DNA from: an uncultured Eubacteriales bacterium
GTDB taxonomy: Bacteria > Bacillota > Clostridia > Oscillospirales > Oscillospiraceae
Length of the DNA stretch: 20,772 nucleotides
NCBI GenBank assembly: GCA_900551495.1
Contig: URWG01000013.1
Span: forward strand, 1-20,772
Direction of reading: 5' to 3'
Made by a program: the position numbers and the translations under genes. Position 1 is the stretch's first letter. Every line of letters starts with the position of its first letter. The notes beneath the pieces were generated by a model. That model saw only the letters and a list, made by a program, of their open reading frames with translations, was not told the origin of the DNA and did not search any database. Shown piece after piece: positions 15,041 to 20,772 of the stretch.

Positions 15041-15919
15041 ATGAAGTTCGGAATACATTATATTTATTGGCAAAACGATTTGCAGTGCAAGAGCTACACT
15101 CCGTATGTCTTACGTGCGAAGGCCTGCGGCTTTGACGTGCTGGAAATCGGAGATTACCTGTTTCTGCGTTTGTCCGATGCGGAGATTGACGAGCTTCGTG
15201 CGGCAGCGTCGGACTGCGGAATCGAGCTTGCAATCGGGCTGGATCCTCCTGCGGGGGCGGCGCTGACATCCGAAGATACTGCACAGCGCGAGCGCGGCGT
15301 TCGCTTTTACACCGAGCTGCTTCCAAAGCTCAGCCGCCTTGGTGTTCGGGGAATCGGTGGAAATATGCTCAACGAGCCGTTTCAACCACCGTTTCGGGAA
15401 CACCATCCACGCCAATGGGCTAACGCAGTCGAATCTCTGCGCGAAATATGTCGCAGAGCCGAGGATTTCGGTCTGAATATCAACTGCGAGGTTGTCAATC
15501 GCTACGAAAGCCACATTGTTAACACAGCACACGATGCACATCGCCTACTGGATGAGGTGGGGCTGCCGAATGCGAAGATGACGCTTGACGCGTATCATAT
15601 GAACTTGGAGGAGTCCAGCTTTTCCAATGCAATTTTTGATGCCGGCGATCGTTTGGGGCATTTTCATTTGCAAGAAAACCACCGAGGGCTGCTTGGAACA
15701 GGGCACTTACCGCTCTATGAAATCCGAGATGCTTTGCGGAAGATCAATTACAATGGTATTTTGACAATGGAGTGTCTTGCACGCGCGGGAGGCGAGCTCG
15801 GAGACTGCGCCCGCATTTGGAGAGATCTGACCGGTTGGGCTGACGAAACGGAGCTGGATGCCGCAGCAATGCGTTCGGTTATGAGTATGCGCTACCTATT
15901 TTCACAGGGAAACCTGTAA
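15041..15919 (+). CDS. Ketose 3-epimerase family TIM barrel (D-tagatose/D-allulose 3-epimerase-like)
   Basis: A 292-residue xylose-isomerase-like TIM barrel. Its pattern matches D-tagatose/D-allulose (psicose) and L-ribulose 3-epimerases: opening KFGIHYIYW, then CEVVNRYESHIVNTA (149-163), TLDAYHMNLEE (181-191), LGHFHLQENHRG (205-216) and MECLARAGG (243-251). The metal ligands and acid/base pair expected for the family, Glu150, Asp183, His209 and Glu244, are present. Such enzymes epimerise free ketoses at C3. CGGAGA precedes ATG 15041, 15 nt after the dehydrogenase. A 3-epimerase would let the pathway reach a ketose that the downstream kinase accepts. An isomerase or decarboxylase role cannot be excluded in this broad superfamily. 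Confidence 0.87.
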   Translation: MKFGIHYIYWQNDLQCKSYTPYVLRAKACGFDVLEIGDYLFLRLSDAEIDELRAAASDCGIELAIGLDPPAGAALTSEDTAQRERGVRFYTELLPKLSRLGVRGIGGNMLNEPFQPPFREHHPRQWANAVESLREICRRAEDFGLNINCEVVNRYESHIVNTAHDAHRLLDEVGLPNAKMTLDAYHMNLEESSFSNAIFDAGDRLGHFHLQENHRGLLGTGHLPLYEIRDALRKINYNGILTMECLARAGGELGDCARIWRDLTGWADETELDAAAMRSVMSMRYLFSQGNL

Positions 15920-15934
15920 GGGAGAGGGAATTGC

Positions 15935-16816
15935 ATGAAAAACGGAATCTATCCTGCATTGATAACTCCTTATACCGATGACGGTCGGATTGACGAAAAG
16001 GCGTTGTGCACACTGATGGATCGTCTGCTGGACCGCGGCATATCCGGCTTCTATATCGGCGGCAGTACAGCGGAAACCATGCTGCTACAGCTTTCGGAGC
16101 GCAAGAGAATTCTGGAAACGGTCGTGCACCATTGCGGCGGCTGCTGTGACATTGTTGCACACATCGGTTCCCAAGCGACACGCGATACGGTTGATCTTGC
16201 AAGACATGCAGCGGAGCTTGGAGGGGTCTGCGCTATTTCCGCCTTGCCGCCGATTTACTATAAGTATTCCGAACAGGAGCTTGTGAACTTCTTTCGCGAG
16301 GTCGCGCAGTCTACGACACTGCCGTTTTTGGTATATCACGCACCTGCATTGTCCGGTGTGACCTTTGGCAAGGAGACATTTGAACAGCTTTTCACTGTTG
16401 AAAACATCATCGGAATCAAGTTTACTGCTTATGACTTGTTTACCCTGCAGCGCCTGAAGACGGCGTTTCCGGAAAAGATAATGATCAATGGACATGATGA
16501 GCTGTTTTTGAACACTTTGCCGCTGAATCTTCACCATGCAATCGGGAGCACCTTCAACTTTATGCCGGAAAAGTTCCTTGCAATTCAGAAGGCTTTTTCG
16601 ACCGGGCATTATTTGGAGGCATACGCGTTGCAGGATGAGGTAAATGAAATTATCGAAGGTCTGCTTCGTGTCGGTGTTTTCCGCGGAGTAAAGGCGATGC
16701 TTCGCCTGCTTGGACTTCCGATGGGAGACTGCCGAAAGCCGTTTGCGCCGATGACGCAGGAAGAATTGGATTTCTTGCGCCCTCTGGCGGAAAAATGCTG
16801 CAGCTTTGCGGGATAG
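15935..16816 (+). CDS. DHDPS/N-acetylneuraminate-lyase family aldolase
   Basis: A 293-residue class I (Schiff-base) pyruvate aldolase. Lys162 (GIKFT) is the Schiff-base lysine and Tyr134 (LVYHAPALSGV) the proton relay; the pyruvate carboxylate loop is GGSTAE (42-47). It resembles NanA strongly, including NGHDELF (186-192, the Asp-Glu pair that binds the sialate glycerol tail in NanA), IGSTFN, and the C-terminal TGVFRG-type and CRKPF blocks. No other sialic-acid genes are present, so cleavage of a 2-keto-3-deoxy sugar acid from the upstream dehydratase is the more natural reading. GGGAGAGGG precedes ATG 15935. Product would be pyruvate plus an aldehyde. Confidence 0.9.
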   Translation: MKNGIYPALITPYTDDGRIDEKALCTLMDRLLDRGISGFYIGGSTAETMLLQLSERKRILETVVHHCGGCCDIVAHIGSQATRDTVDLARHAAELGGVCAISALPPIYYKYSEQELVNFFREVAQSTTLPFLVYHAPALSGVTFGKETFEQLFTVENIIGIKFTAYDLFTLQRLKTAFPEKIMINGHDELFLNTLPLNLHHAIGSTFNFMPEKFLAIQKAFSTGHYLEAYALQDEVNEIIEGLLRVGVFRGVKAMLRLLGLPMGDCRKPFAPMTQEELDFLRPLAEKCCSFAG

Positions 16817-16828
16817 GAGACACAGTGT

Positions 16829-18115
16829 ATGGAAAACAAAAATAAACGACCGGCGGAGCTTCTCTGCTCAGTAATGAAGCGAATTTACGACCGCGACCTG
16901 ACCACACTGACAGGCGGGAATCTGTCTGTGACGGATGAGGACGGAATTCTTTGGGTAACTCCGACGGGTATTGACAAGGGCGCACTGAAGCCGGAAGATA
17001 TTGTCCGCGTTTATCCCGACGGGCATACCGAGGGTAAGCATCGACCGACCTCTGAGTATCGAATTCACCATCGGATTGTACTGGAACACCCGGAGATTTG
17101 TGCGGTGCTTCACGCGCATCCGCCTGCACTTGTTACAATGAGTGTCTTACACGAGCTTCCGGATACCAAGCTGACGATCTCAGCATGGGAAGCGGTTGGT
17201 GAGGTGGGGCTTTCCGAGTATGCCTTCCCGGGAACCATTGCATTGGTCGATTGCGTTGCTAAGACCTTCGCTGAAGGGTACCGTGCGGCTGTACTGAAAA
17301 ATCACGCAACTTTTTTAGGAAGCAAAACGGGACTTCTTGATGCATACCGTCGCTTTGAACAGCTCAACAGAACCGCCGAGCTTCAACTGAACGCTGCGAC
17401 AATCGGCACATTGTCGTCTCTGACATCCCGGGAGGTCGCTGATTATCGGAGAAATGTAAAATGCTATAATGAACAAGATTTCGGAGTAACTGATGAGACC
17501 GATAAGACGATCCTTCGTGAGCTGGCGGCACTATCGCACCGAGCGGAAAAAAAGAAACTCTTTTCGGCGATGAGCGGTGCAATTTCCGCGCGACTGTCTG
17601 ACGGGAGGTTTGCAATAATTTCCAAGGATGCAGATCGCGCAACCGCAACAGAAGACGACTTCGTGCGTATTGAAGGGGACTACTGTGAGTCCGGAAAGAA
17701 GCCCGATCCATCCGCAGCACTACATCAAGCAATATATTCTGCGCATCCGGAGGTGCAGTCCGTGATTGTTGCGGATCCTGTTAGCGCAACTGTCTTTGCT
17801 GTCTGTGACTGCCCGTTTGACGTGAACATTATTCCGGAGTCTTACGGCGTTTTGCGAAACGCAAGCCGCTTCTCCTTCCGCGCCTATCTGGAGGAAAAGC
17901 AAAGAATTGCCGAGCAGCTTGACTTGGAACACCCCTTTGCGATTATTGAGAATCTCGGAATCGTATTAGTTGGTCCAAATCCTCTGCTGACCTTCGACAA
18001 GCTCGAGGTGGCGGATTTTACTGCACAGTCTATCCAACAGGCGTTGCGCAGCAAAAAAGAAATTAAAAGCATGACACCGGAACAGCAGCGAGAAGCTGAC
18101 GAATTATCTTCTTAA
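16829..18115 (+). CDS. Tandem class II aldolase/adducin-domain protein with degenerate second domain
   Basis: 428 residues made of two class II aldolase domains. Domain 1 (about 1-210) has the FucA/RhaD/AraD hallmarks: GGNLS (29-33), TPTGIDK (44-50), Glu76 in TSEYRIH, zinc ligands His95 and His97 in HAHPPA, and His159 in LKNH. It could cleave a ketose-1-phosphate to DHAP plus an aldehyde. Domain 2 (about 228-410) aligns with the same order of blocks (MSGAISARLSDG, RATATEDDFVRI, HPEVQSVIVADP, IIENLGIVLVG), but Glu76, His95, His97 and His159 are replaced by Ser295, Val314, Asp316 and Leu376. It therefore cannot bind zinc in the usual way and may be structural or regulatory. AGGAGA precedes ATG 16829. 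An epimerase activity of domain 1 is an alternative. Confidence 0.88.
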   Translation: MENKNKRPAELLCSVMKRIYDRDLTTLTGGNLSVTDEDGILWVTPTGIDKGALKPEDIVRVYPDGHTEGKHRPTSEYRIHHRIVLEHPEICAVLHAHPPALVTMSVLHELPDTKLTISAWEAVGEVGLSEYAFPGTIALVDCVAKTFAEGYRAAVLKNHATFLGSKTGLLDAYRRFEQLNRTAELQLNAATIGTLSSLTSREVADYRRNVKCYNEQDFGVTDETDKTILRELAALSHRAEKKKLFSAMSGAISARLSDGRFAIISKDADRATATEDDFVRIEGDYCESGKKPDPSAALHQAIYSAHPEVQSVIVADPVSATVFAVCDCPFDVNIIPESYGVLRNASRFSFRAYLEEKQRIAEQLDLEHPFAIIENLGIVLVGPNPLLTFDKLEVADFTAQSIQQALRSKKEIKSMTPEQQREADELSS

Positions 18116-18129
18116 GGAGGAAGAATGAA

Positions 18130-18585
18130 ATGAGACTTGGCATTAAGGTCATTATGGGCTGCGATATTGCCGCTCATGACATGAAAAATGAGGTTCTTGC
18201 CATTTTGCAGAAAAAAGGATACGACGTGACAGATATCAATACGTCCGGTCCGGACTTTGGCGACTTTTCCGACGCGGCGGAGCTTGTCGCGAACGGAATT
18301 CAATCCGGCGAATATCAGCGAGGCGTATTGATTTGTGGTACCGGCATCGGAATGTGTATCGCAGCGAATAAATTCCATGGTGTCCGTGCCGGACTCGCTT
18401 ATGATGTTTTTCCAGCGGCGCTTGCCAGTGCTGATAACAACACGAATGTGCTTTGCACCGGTGCGTGGGTTGTGGACTCGGCTGAAAAGTGTGCTAAGAT
18501 GATTGAAACATGGCTGTTGGTCCAGTATACCGGTCGTGACATTGAAGGTATGCAGCGTGCTGCGATTATTGAGAACGAGTATTAA
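18130..18585 (+). CDS. RpiB/LacA-LacB family sugar isomerase, first paralogue
   Basis: A 151-residue Rossmann-like protein of the RpiB/LacAB family (aldose-ketose phosphate isomerases). GCD (10-12) and the catalytic cysteine loop ICGTGIGM (68-75, Cys69) are kept, as is AANKFHGVRA. Compared with E. coli RpiB, the His after GCD is Ile13, the ring-opening His in the xHNxxNVL block is Asp102 (ADNNTNVL), and the phosphate-binding GGRH near the C-terminus is missing (QYTGRDIEG). So it is active-site-like but has a different substrate or role. AAGGAGG places the start at ATG 18130; a two-codon frame (ATG AAA TGA) at 18125 overlaps it. It is followed 13 nt later by its paralogue, as lacA-lacB are. 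Confidence 0.88.
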   Translation: MRLGIKVIMGCDIAAHDMKNEVLAILQKKGYDVTDINTSGPDFGDFSDAAELVANGIQSGEYQRGVLICGTGIGMCIAANKFHGVRAGLAYDVFPAALASADNNTNVLCTGAWVVDSAEKCAKMIETWLLVQYTGRDIEGMQRAAIIENEY

Positions 18586-18598
18586 GGAGGAAACGGAA

Positions 18599-19057
18599 AT
18601 GAGTAAGCTGAGCGTGATTATCGGCTGCGATGGGAGCGGCTATCCGCTGAAAAAGGCAATTGTCGAAGCACTGACGGAGGACGGCTACAATGTCCGGGAC
18701 GTAGGAAGTTATGCGGACAATACCGGCTATTATCTCGATGCTGCCGAGCCTGTGTGCAAGGCAGTGCAAAGCGGTGAATTTGATCGTGGCATCCTGGTTT
18801 GCGGTACCGGTCAGGGAATGAACATTTCCGCCAATAAGTTTACGGGAATTCGGTCTGCAATCTGCTATGATATATTTACTGCCAAAATGTCCCGTGCGGA
18901 CAATAACTCGAATGTTCTGTGCACCGGAGCGTGGCTGATGAAGCCGGAAGACGGCGTAAAAATGGTGCGTGTTTGGCTGAACTCCGACTATTACGATACC
19001 AATATTTATGGGTTAAAGCGTATCGGCGAGTTTGAAACAACGAGAAAGAAAGCATAA
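18599..19057 (+). CDS. RpiB/LacA-LacB family sugar isomerase, second paralogue
   Basis: A 152-residue paralogue of the gene before it. Kept features: GCDGSGYPLK (9-18), VCGTGQGMNISANKF (67-81, Cys68) and SNVLCTGAW. As in the first copy, the family's His after GCD is not His (Gly12), the ring-opening His is Asp101 (ADNNSNVL) and the GGRH phosphate motif is replaced (YYDTNIYG). Both copies share CTGAW after NVL, which standard RpiB lacks, so they are more like each other than like RpiB. They may form a hetero-oligomer as LacA and LacB do. AAGGAGG lies 8 nt before ATG 18599. Substrate unknown. Confidence 0.88.
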   Translation: MSKLSVIIGCDGSGYPLKKAIVEALTEDGYNVRDVGSYADNTGYYLDAAEPVCKAVQSGEFDRGILVCGTGQGMNISANKFTGIRSAICYDIFTAKMSRADNNSNVLCTGAWLMKPEDGVKMVRVWLNSDYYDTNIYGLKRIGEFETTRKKA

Positions 19058-19078
19058 AGCGGTAGCTTGGAGGCTGAT

Positions 19079-20545
19079 ATGGCTTTTCAGAACTATTTGG
19101 CAATGGACTTCGGTGCAGGAAGCGGCAGAGGTATTATTGGCAGCTTCGACGGTGAAACCATCCGCTTGCAGGAGATTCATCGCTTTAAGAACTACTTTGT
19201 TGACCAAAACGGGACCTTCTTTTGGGATGCGCTCGGCTTGTTTCAACAAATGCTGATTGCTATTGGCAAGTCTTCCGGTCTTGCCGACGCGCCGGTCAGC
19301 ATCGGCATTGACACGTGGGGAACGGACTACGGCATGATTGCGGATAACGGTCAGCTTTTGGGAAATTGCAGGTGTATGCGTAATGCTGATGACTGCTATG
19401 TTCGTGCGTGTGAGAGGAAAATCTCGATGCGCGAGTTGTTCTCCCGAACCGGCATTCAAATGCTTTACGGCAATACGGTCTTTCAGCTTTTCGAACGTGC
19501 ACAAGGGAACGATCCGGCTTTGAAGAACGCTGCGAAAATGTTGATGATGCCGGAGCTTTTGGCATATTTTCTTACGGGCGACCGCCATAGCGAGTATACA
19601 ATTGCGACCACATCAATGCTCTATAATGTACATACGCGTACATGGGATGCTGAGCTTGCGCGGCGTCTCGGGATCCCGACGCATATTTTTGCAGATATTT
19701 TGATGCCGGCAAGCACCGCTATCCCAATGCGCACGGCACTCTGCGAGCAGGTGGGCATTAAAAAGCTTGACTATATCCCAGTGGGAACACATGATACGGC
19801 TTCTGCCGTTGCTGCTATACCGCTGGACCGTGATGTAGCGTTCTGCTCAAGCGGAACTTGGTCGATTTTCGGCATTGAACGCGATGAACCGTTACTGGAT
19901 GACGCAGCATTTAATGCGAATTTTTCCAATGAAGGTACGGTCGATGGTAAAGTCCGACTACTTAAAAATATTATGGGCATGTGGATTTTGCAGCAATGTC
20001 AGGCGGAGTGGGAGCATCAGGGAAGTGCACTTTCGTGGGATGAAATTACTGCACTTGCCGCAGATGCGGCACCGATGCAGAGCTTTATCAATCTTGAAGA
20101 GCCGGAATTCTACCGCGCCGGAGATATGCCGCGCCGAGTGCGTGAATACTGTCGCAGGACAAAGCAACATGTACCGGAAAGCATCGGCGAGATTGCACGT
20201 TGCGTTTATGAGAGTCTTGCAATGCGTTATCGTTACACCATGGATCAGCTTGAGGCAATAACGGGAAGAAGACTAAAGGCGCTTCATATTGTCGGTGGAG
20301 GAAGCCAAAATGCGCTCCTCAACCGCTTTGCGGCAAATGCTATTGGCAGACCCGTATATGCCGGACCGACAGAAAGTGCTTGTATCGGGAATGCCCTGGT
20401 ACAGGCGTGCGCCATCGGCGAGCTGTCCGGCTTGGCGGAACTCCGACAGGTCGTCAAAAAGTCATTTCAAATTGACATATATGAGCCGAAAGACCGTGAT
20501 TTTTGGGAAGAAAAGTATCAGCAATACAAAGAAATCGCGGGTTAA
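19079..20545 (+). CDS. FGGY carbohydrate kinase, rhamnulokinase (RhaB)-like
   Basis: A 488-residue ASKHA-fold sugar kinase. It carries the rhamnulokinase layout: AMDFGAGSGRG (8-18) as phosphate-1 loop, GIDTWGTDYG (76-85), VGTHDTASAV (235-244) with Asp239 as the expected catalytic base, SSGTWSIFG (257-265) and HIVGGGSQN as the adenosine/phosphate-2 block; the length equals E. coli RhaB. Product would be a ketose-1-phosphate for the class II aldolase. GGAGG at 19069-19073 fixes ATG 19079 as the start; an in-frame TTG at 19067 overlaps that ribosome site. It is the last gene of the operon. No RhaA-type isomerase is present, so rhamnulose itself is only one of several candidate substrates. Confidence 0.92.
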   Translation: MAFQNYLAMDFGAGSGRGIIGSFDGETIRLQEIHRFKNYFVDQNGTFFWDALGLFQQMLIAIGKSSGLADAPVSIGIDTWGTDYGMIADNGQLLGNCRCMRNADDCYVRACERKISMRELFSRTGIQMLYGNTVFQLFERAQGNDPALKNAAKMLMMPELLAYFLTGDRHSEYTIATTSMLYNVHTRTWDAELARRLGIPTHIFADILMPASTAIPMRTALCEQVGIKKLDYIPVGTHDTASAVAAIPLDRDVAFCSSGTWSIFGIERDEPLLDDAAFNANFSNEGTVDGKVRLLKNIMGMWILQQCQAEWEHQGSALSWDEITALAADAAPMQSFINLEEPEFYRAGDMPRRVREYCRRTKQHVPESIGEIARCVYESLAMRYRYTMDQLEAITGRRLKALHIVGGGSQNALLNRFAANAIGRPVYAGPTESACIGNALVQACAIGELSGLAELRQVVKKSFQIDIYEPKDRDFWEEKYQQYKEIAG

Positions 20546-20560
20546 AACGCAATTAGCAAA

Positions 20561-20608
20561 ATGAAAAGTGAAATTAACATTGATTTCATGCTCAAAAAAC
20601 GCTATGAT
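20561..20608 (+). promoter_or_regulatory. Promoter and operator-like dyad of the GntR-type gene
   Basis: TTGATT (20580-20585), 17 bp, TATGAT (20603-20608). The -35 box is overlapped by an inverted repeat TGAAAT (20569-20574) / ATTTCA (20583-20588), with a wider match ATGAAA (20561-20566) / TTTCAT (20584-20589). This is a plausible autoregulatory site. I see no terminator between the kinase stop and this promoter. Confidence 0.6.
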
Positions 20609-20642
20609 AAATATAGTTGTGTAAGGAAAGGTCGGAAAGTAT

Positions 20643-20772
20643 ATGCTGAGCAATTTTTATCAAAACGAAATGACTTTTGAGGATAAGCTCTCCGCACTAA
20701 TTGTCCGTTGTATGAATTCAAACGAAAAGTTGCCGACGGAAAAGGAGATGATGGAGGAGTTCTCTGTCAGCC
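20643..20772 (+). CDS. GntR-family transcriptional regulator (N-terminus only, cut by window end)
   Basis: Only 43 residues are visible. After a short lead, EDKLSALIVRCMNSNEKLPT and EKEMMEEFSVS match the winged-helix opening of GntR regulators (pattern LPSERELAEKFGVSR). ATG 20643 follows AAGGAAAGG and a good promoter. Position just downstream of the sugar operon and on the same strand makes it the likely controller of that operon, acting at 8488-8560 and on its own promoter; this is inferred. The effector domain (UTRA, FCD or LacI-like) lies outside the window. Confidence 0.75.
   Translation, partial: MLSNFYQNEMTFEDKLSALIVRCMNSNEKLPTEKEMMEEFSVS

Noticed and set aside
18125..18133. Two-codon frame ATG AAA TGA overlapping the first RpiB-like start
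   Set aside because: Probably chance; ATG 18130 has the better spacing to GGAGG.
19067..19078. TTG start adding four residues to the FGGY kinase
   Set aside because: It would overlap its own ribosome site; ATG 19079 is placed right after GGAGG.

Overview
The window looks like a chromosomal piece of a gut-type low-GC-phylum Clostridia, probably an Oscillospirales/Ruminococcaceae-like Firmicute. Reasons: almost every start has a strong AGGAGG-type ribosome binding site; promoters are near-consensus sigma-A; infC-rpmI-rplT is a unit with a terminator-containing leader; infC starts on a non-canonical ATC; and the flora of genes (DUF2284, SEDS RodA, XylFGH-type importer, LacA/B-RpiB-like isomerases) is typical of that group. 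Base composition is visibly higher in G+C in the first 7.5 kb than in the last 12 kb. No tRNA, rRNA, CRISPR array, insertion sequence or phage gene was seen.

Region 1 (1-8285) is housekeeping. It holds the 3' part of dapF (lysine/peptidoglycan), a convergent GtrB/DPM1-like glycosyltransferase, a divergent type I asparaginase gene with a structured leader and a translationally coupled DUF2284 cysteine-cluster protein, a gap of about 300 bp that looks like a repeat or palindromic element, rodA (minus), a divergent tsaE-tsaB-upp operon, and then the convergent infC-rpmI-rplT operon (minus) with a consensus promoter and an attenuator-bearing L20-type leader.

Region 2 (8286-20545) is one apparent 12-kb carbohydrate-catabolism operon on the plus strand. 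A promoter with operator-like repeats precedes ten tightly packed genes: lipoprotein sugar-binding protein, double ATPase and permease (XylF/XylG/XylH-like importer), mandelate-racemase-group dehydratase, aldehyde dehydrogenase, D-tagatose/allulose 3-epimerase-type TIM barrel, NanA/KDG-type pyruvate aldolase, a tandem class II aldolase whose second half has lost its catalytic residues, two divergent RpiB/LacAB-like isomerases, and a rhamnulokinase-like FGGY kinase. A GntR-type regulator starts at 20643 and runs off the window.

Read together, region 2 could feed a sugar or sugar acid into two branches. One is non-phosphorylative: dehydratase, then 2-keto-3-deoxy acid, then pyruvate plus an aldehyde. 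The other is phosphorylative: epimerase/isomerase, kinase, then class II aldolase giving DHAP plus an aldehyde. Both could end at the shared aldehyde dehydrogenase. The substrate cannot be read from the sequence. The unusual RpiB pair and the half-dead tandem aldolase make this the most likely place for undescribed chemistry.
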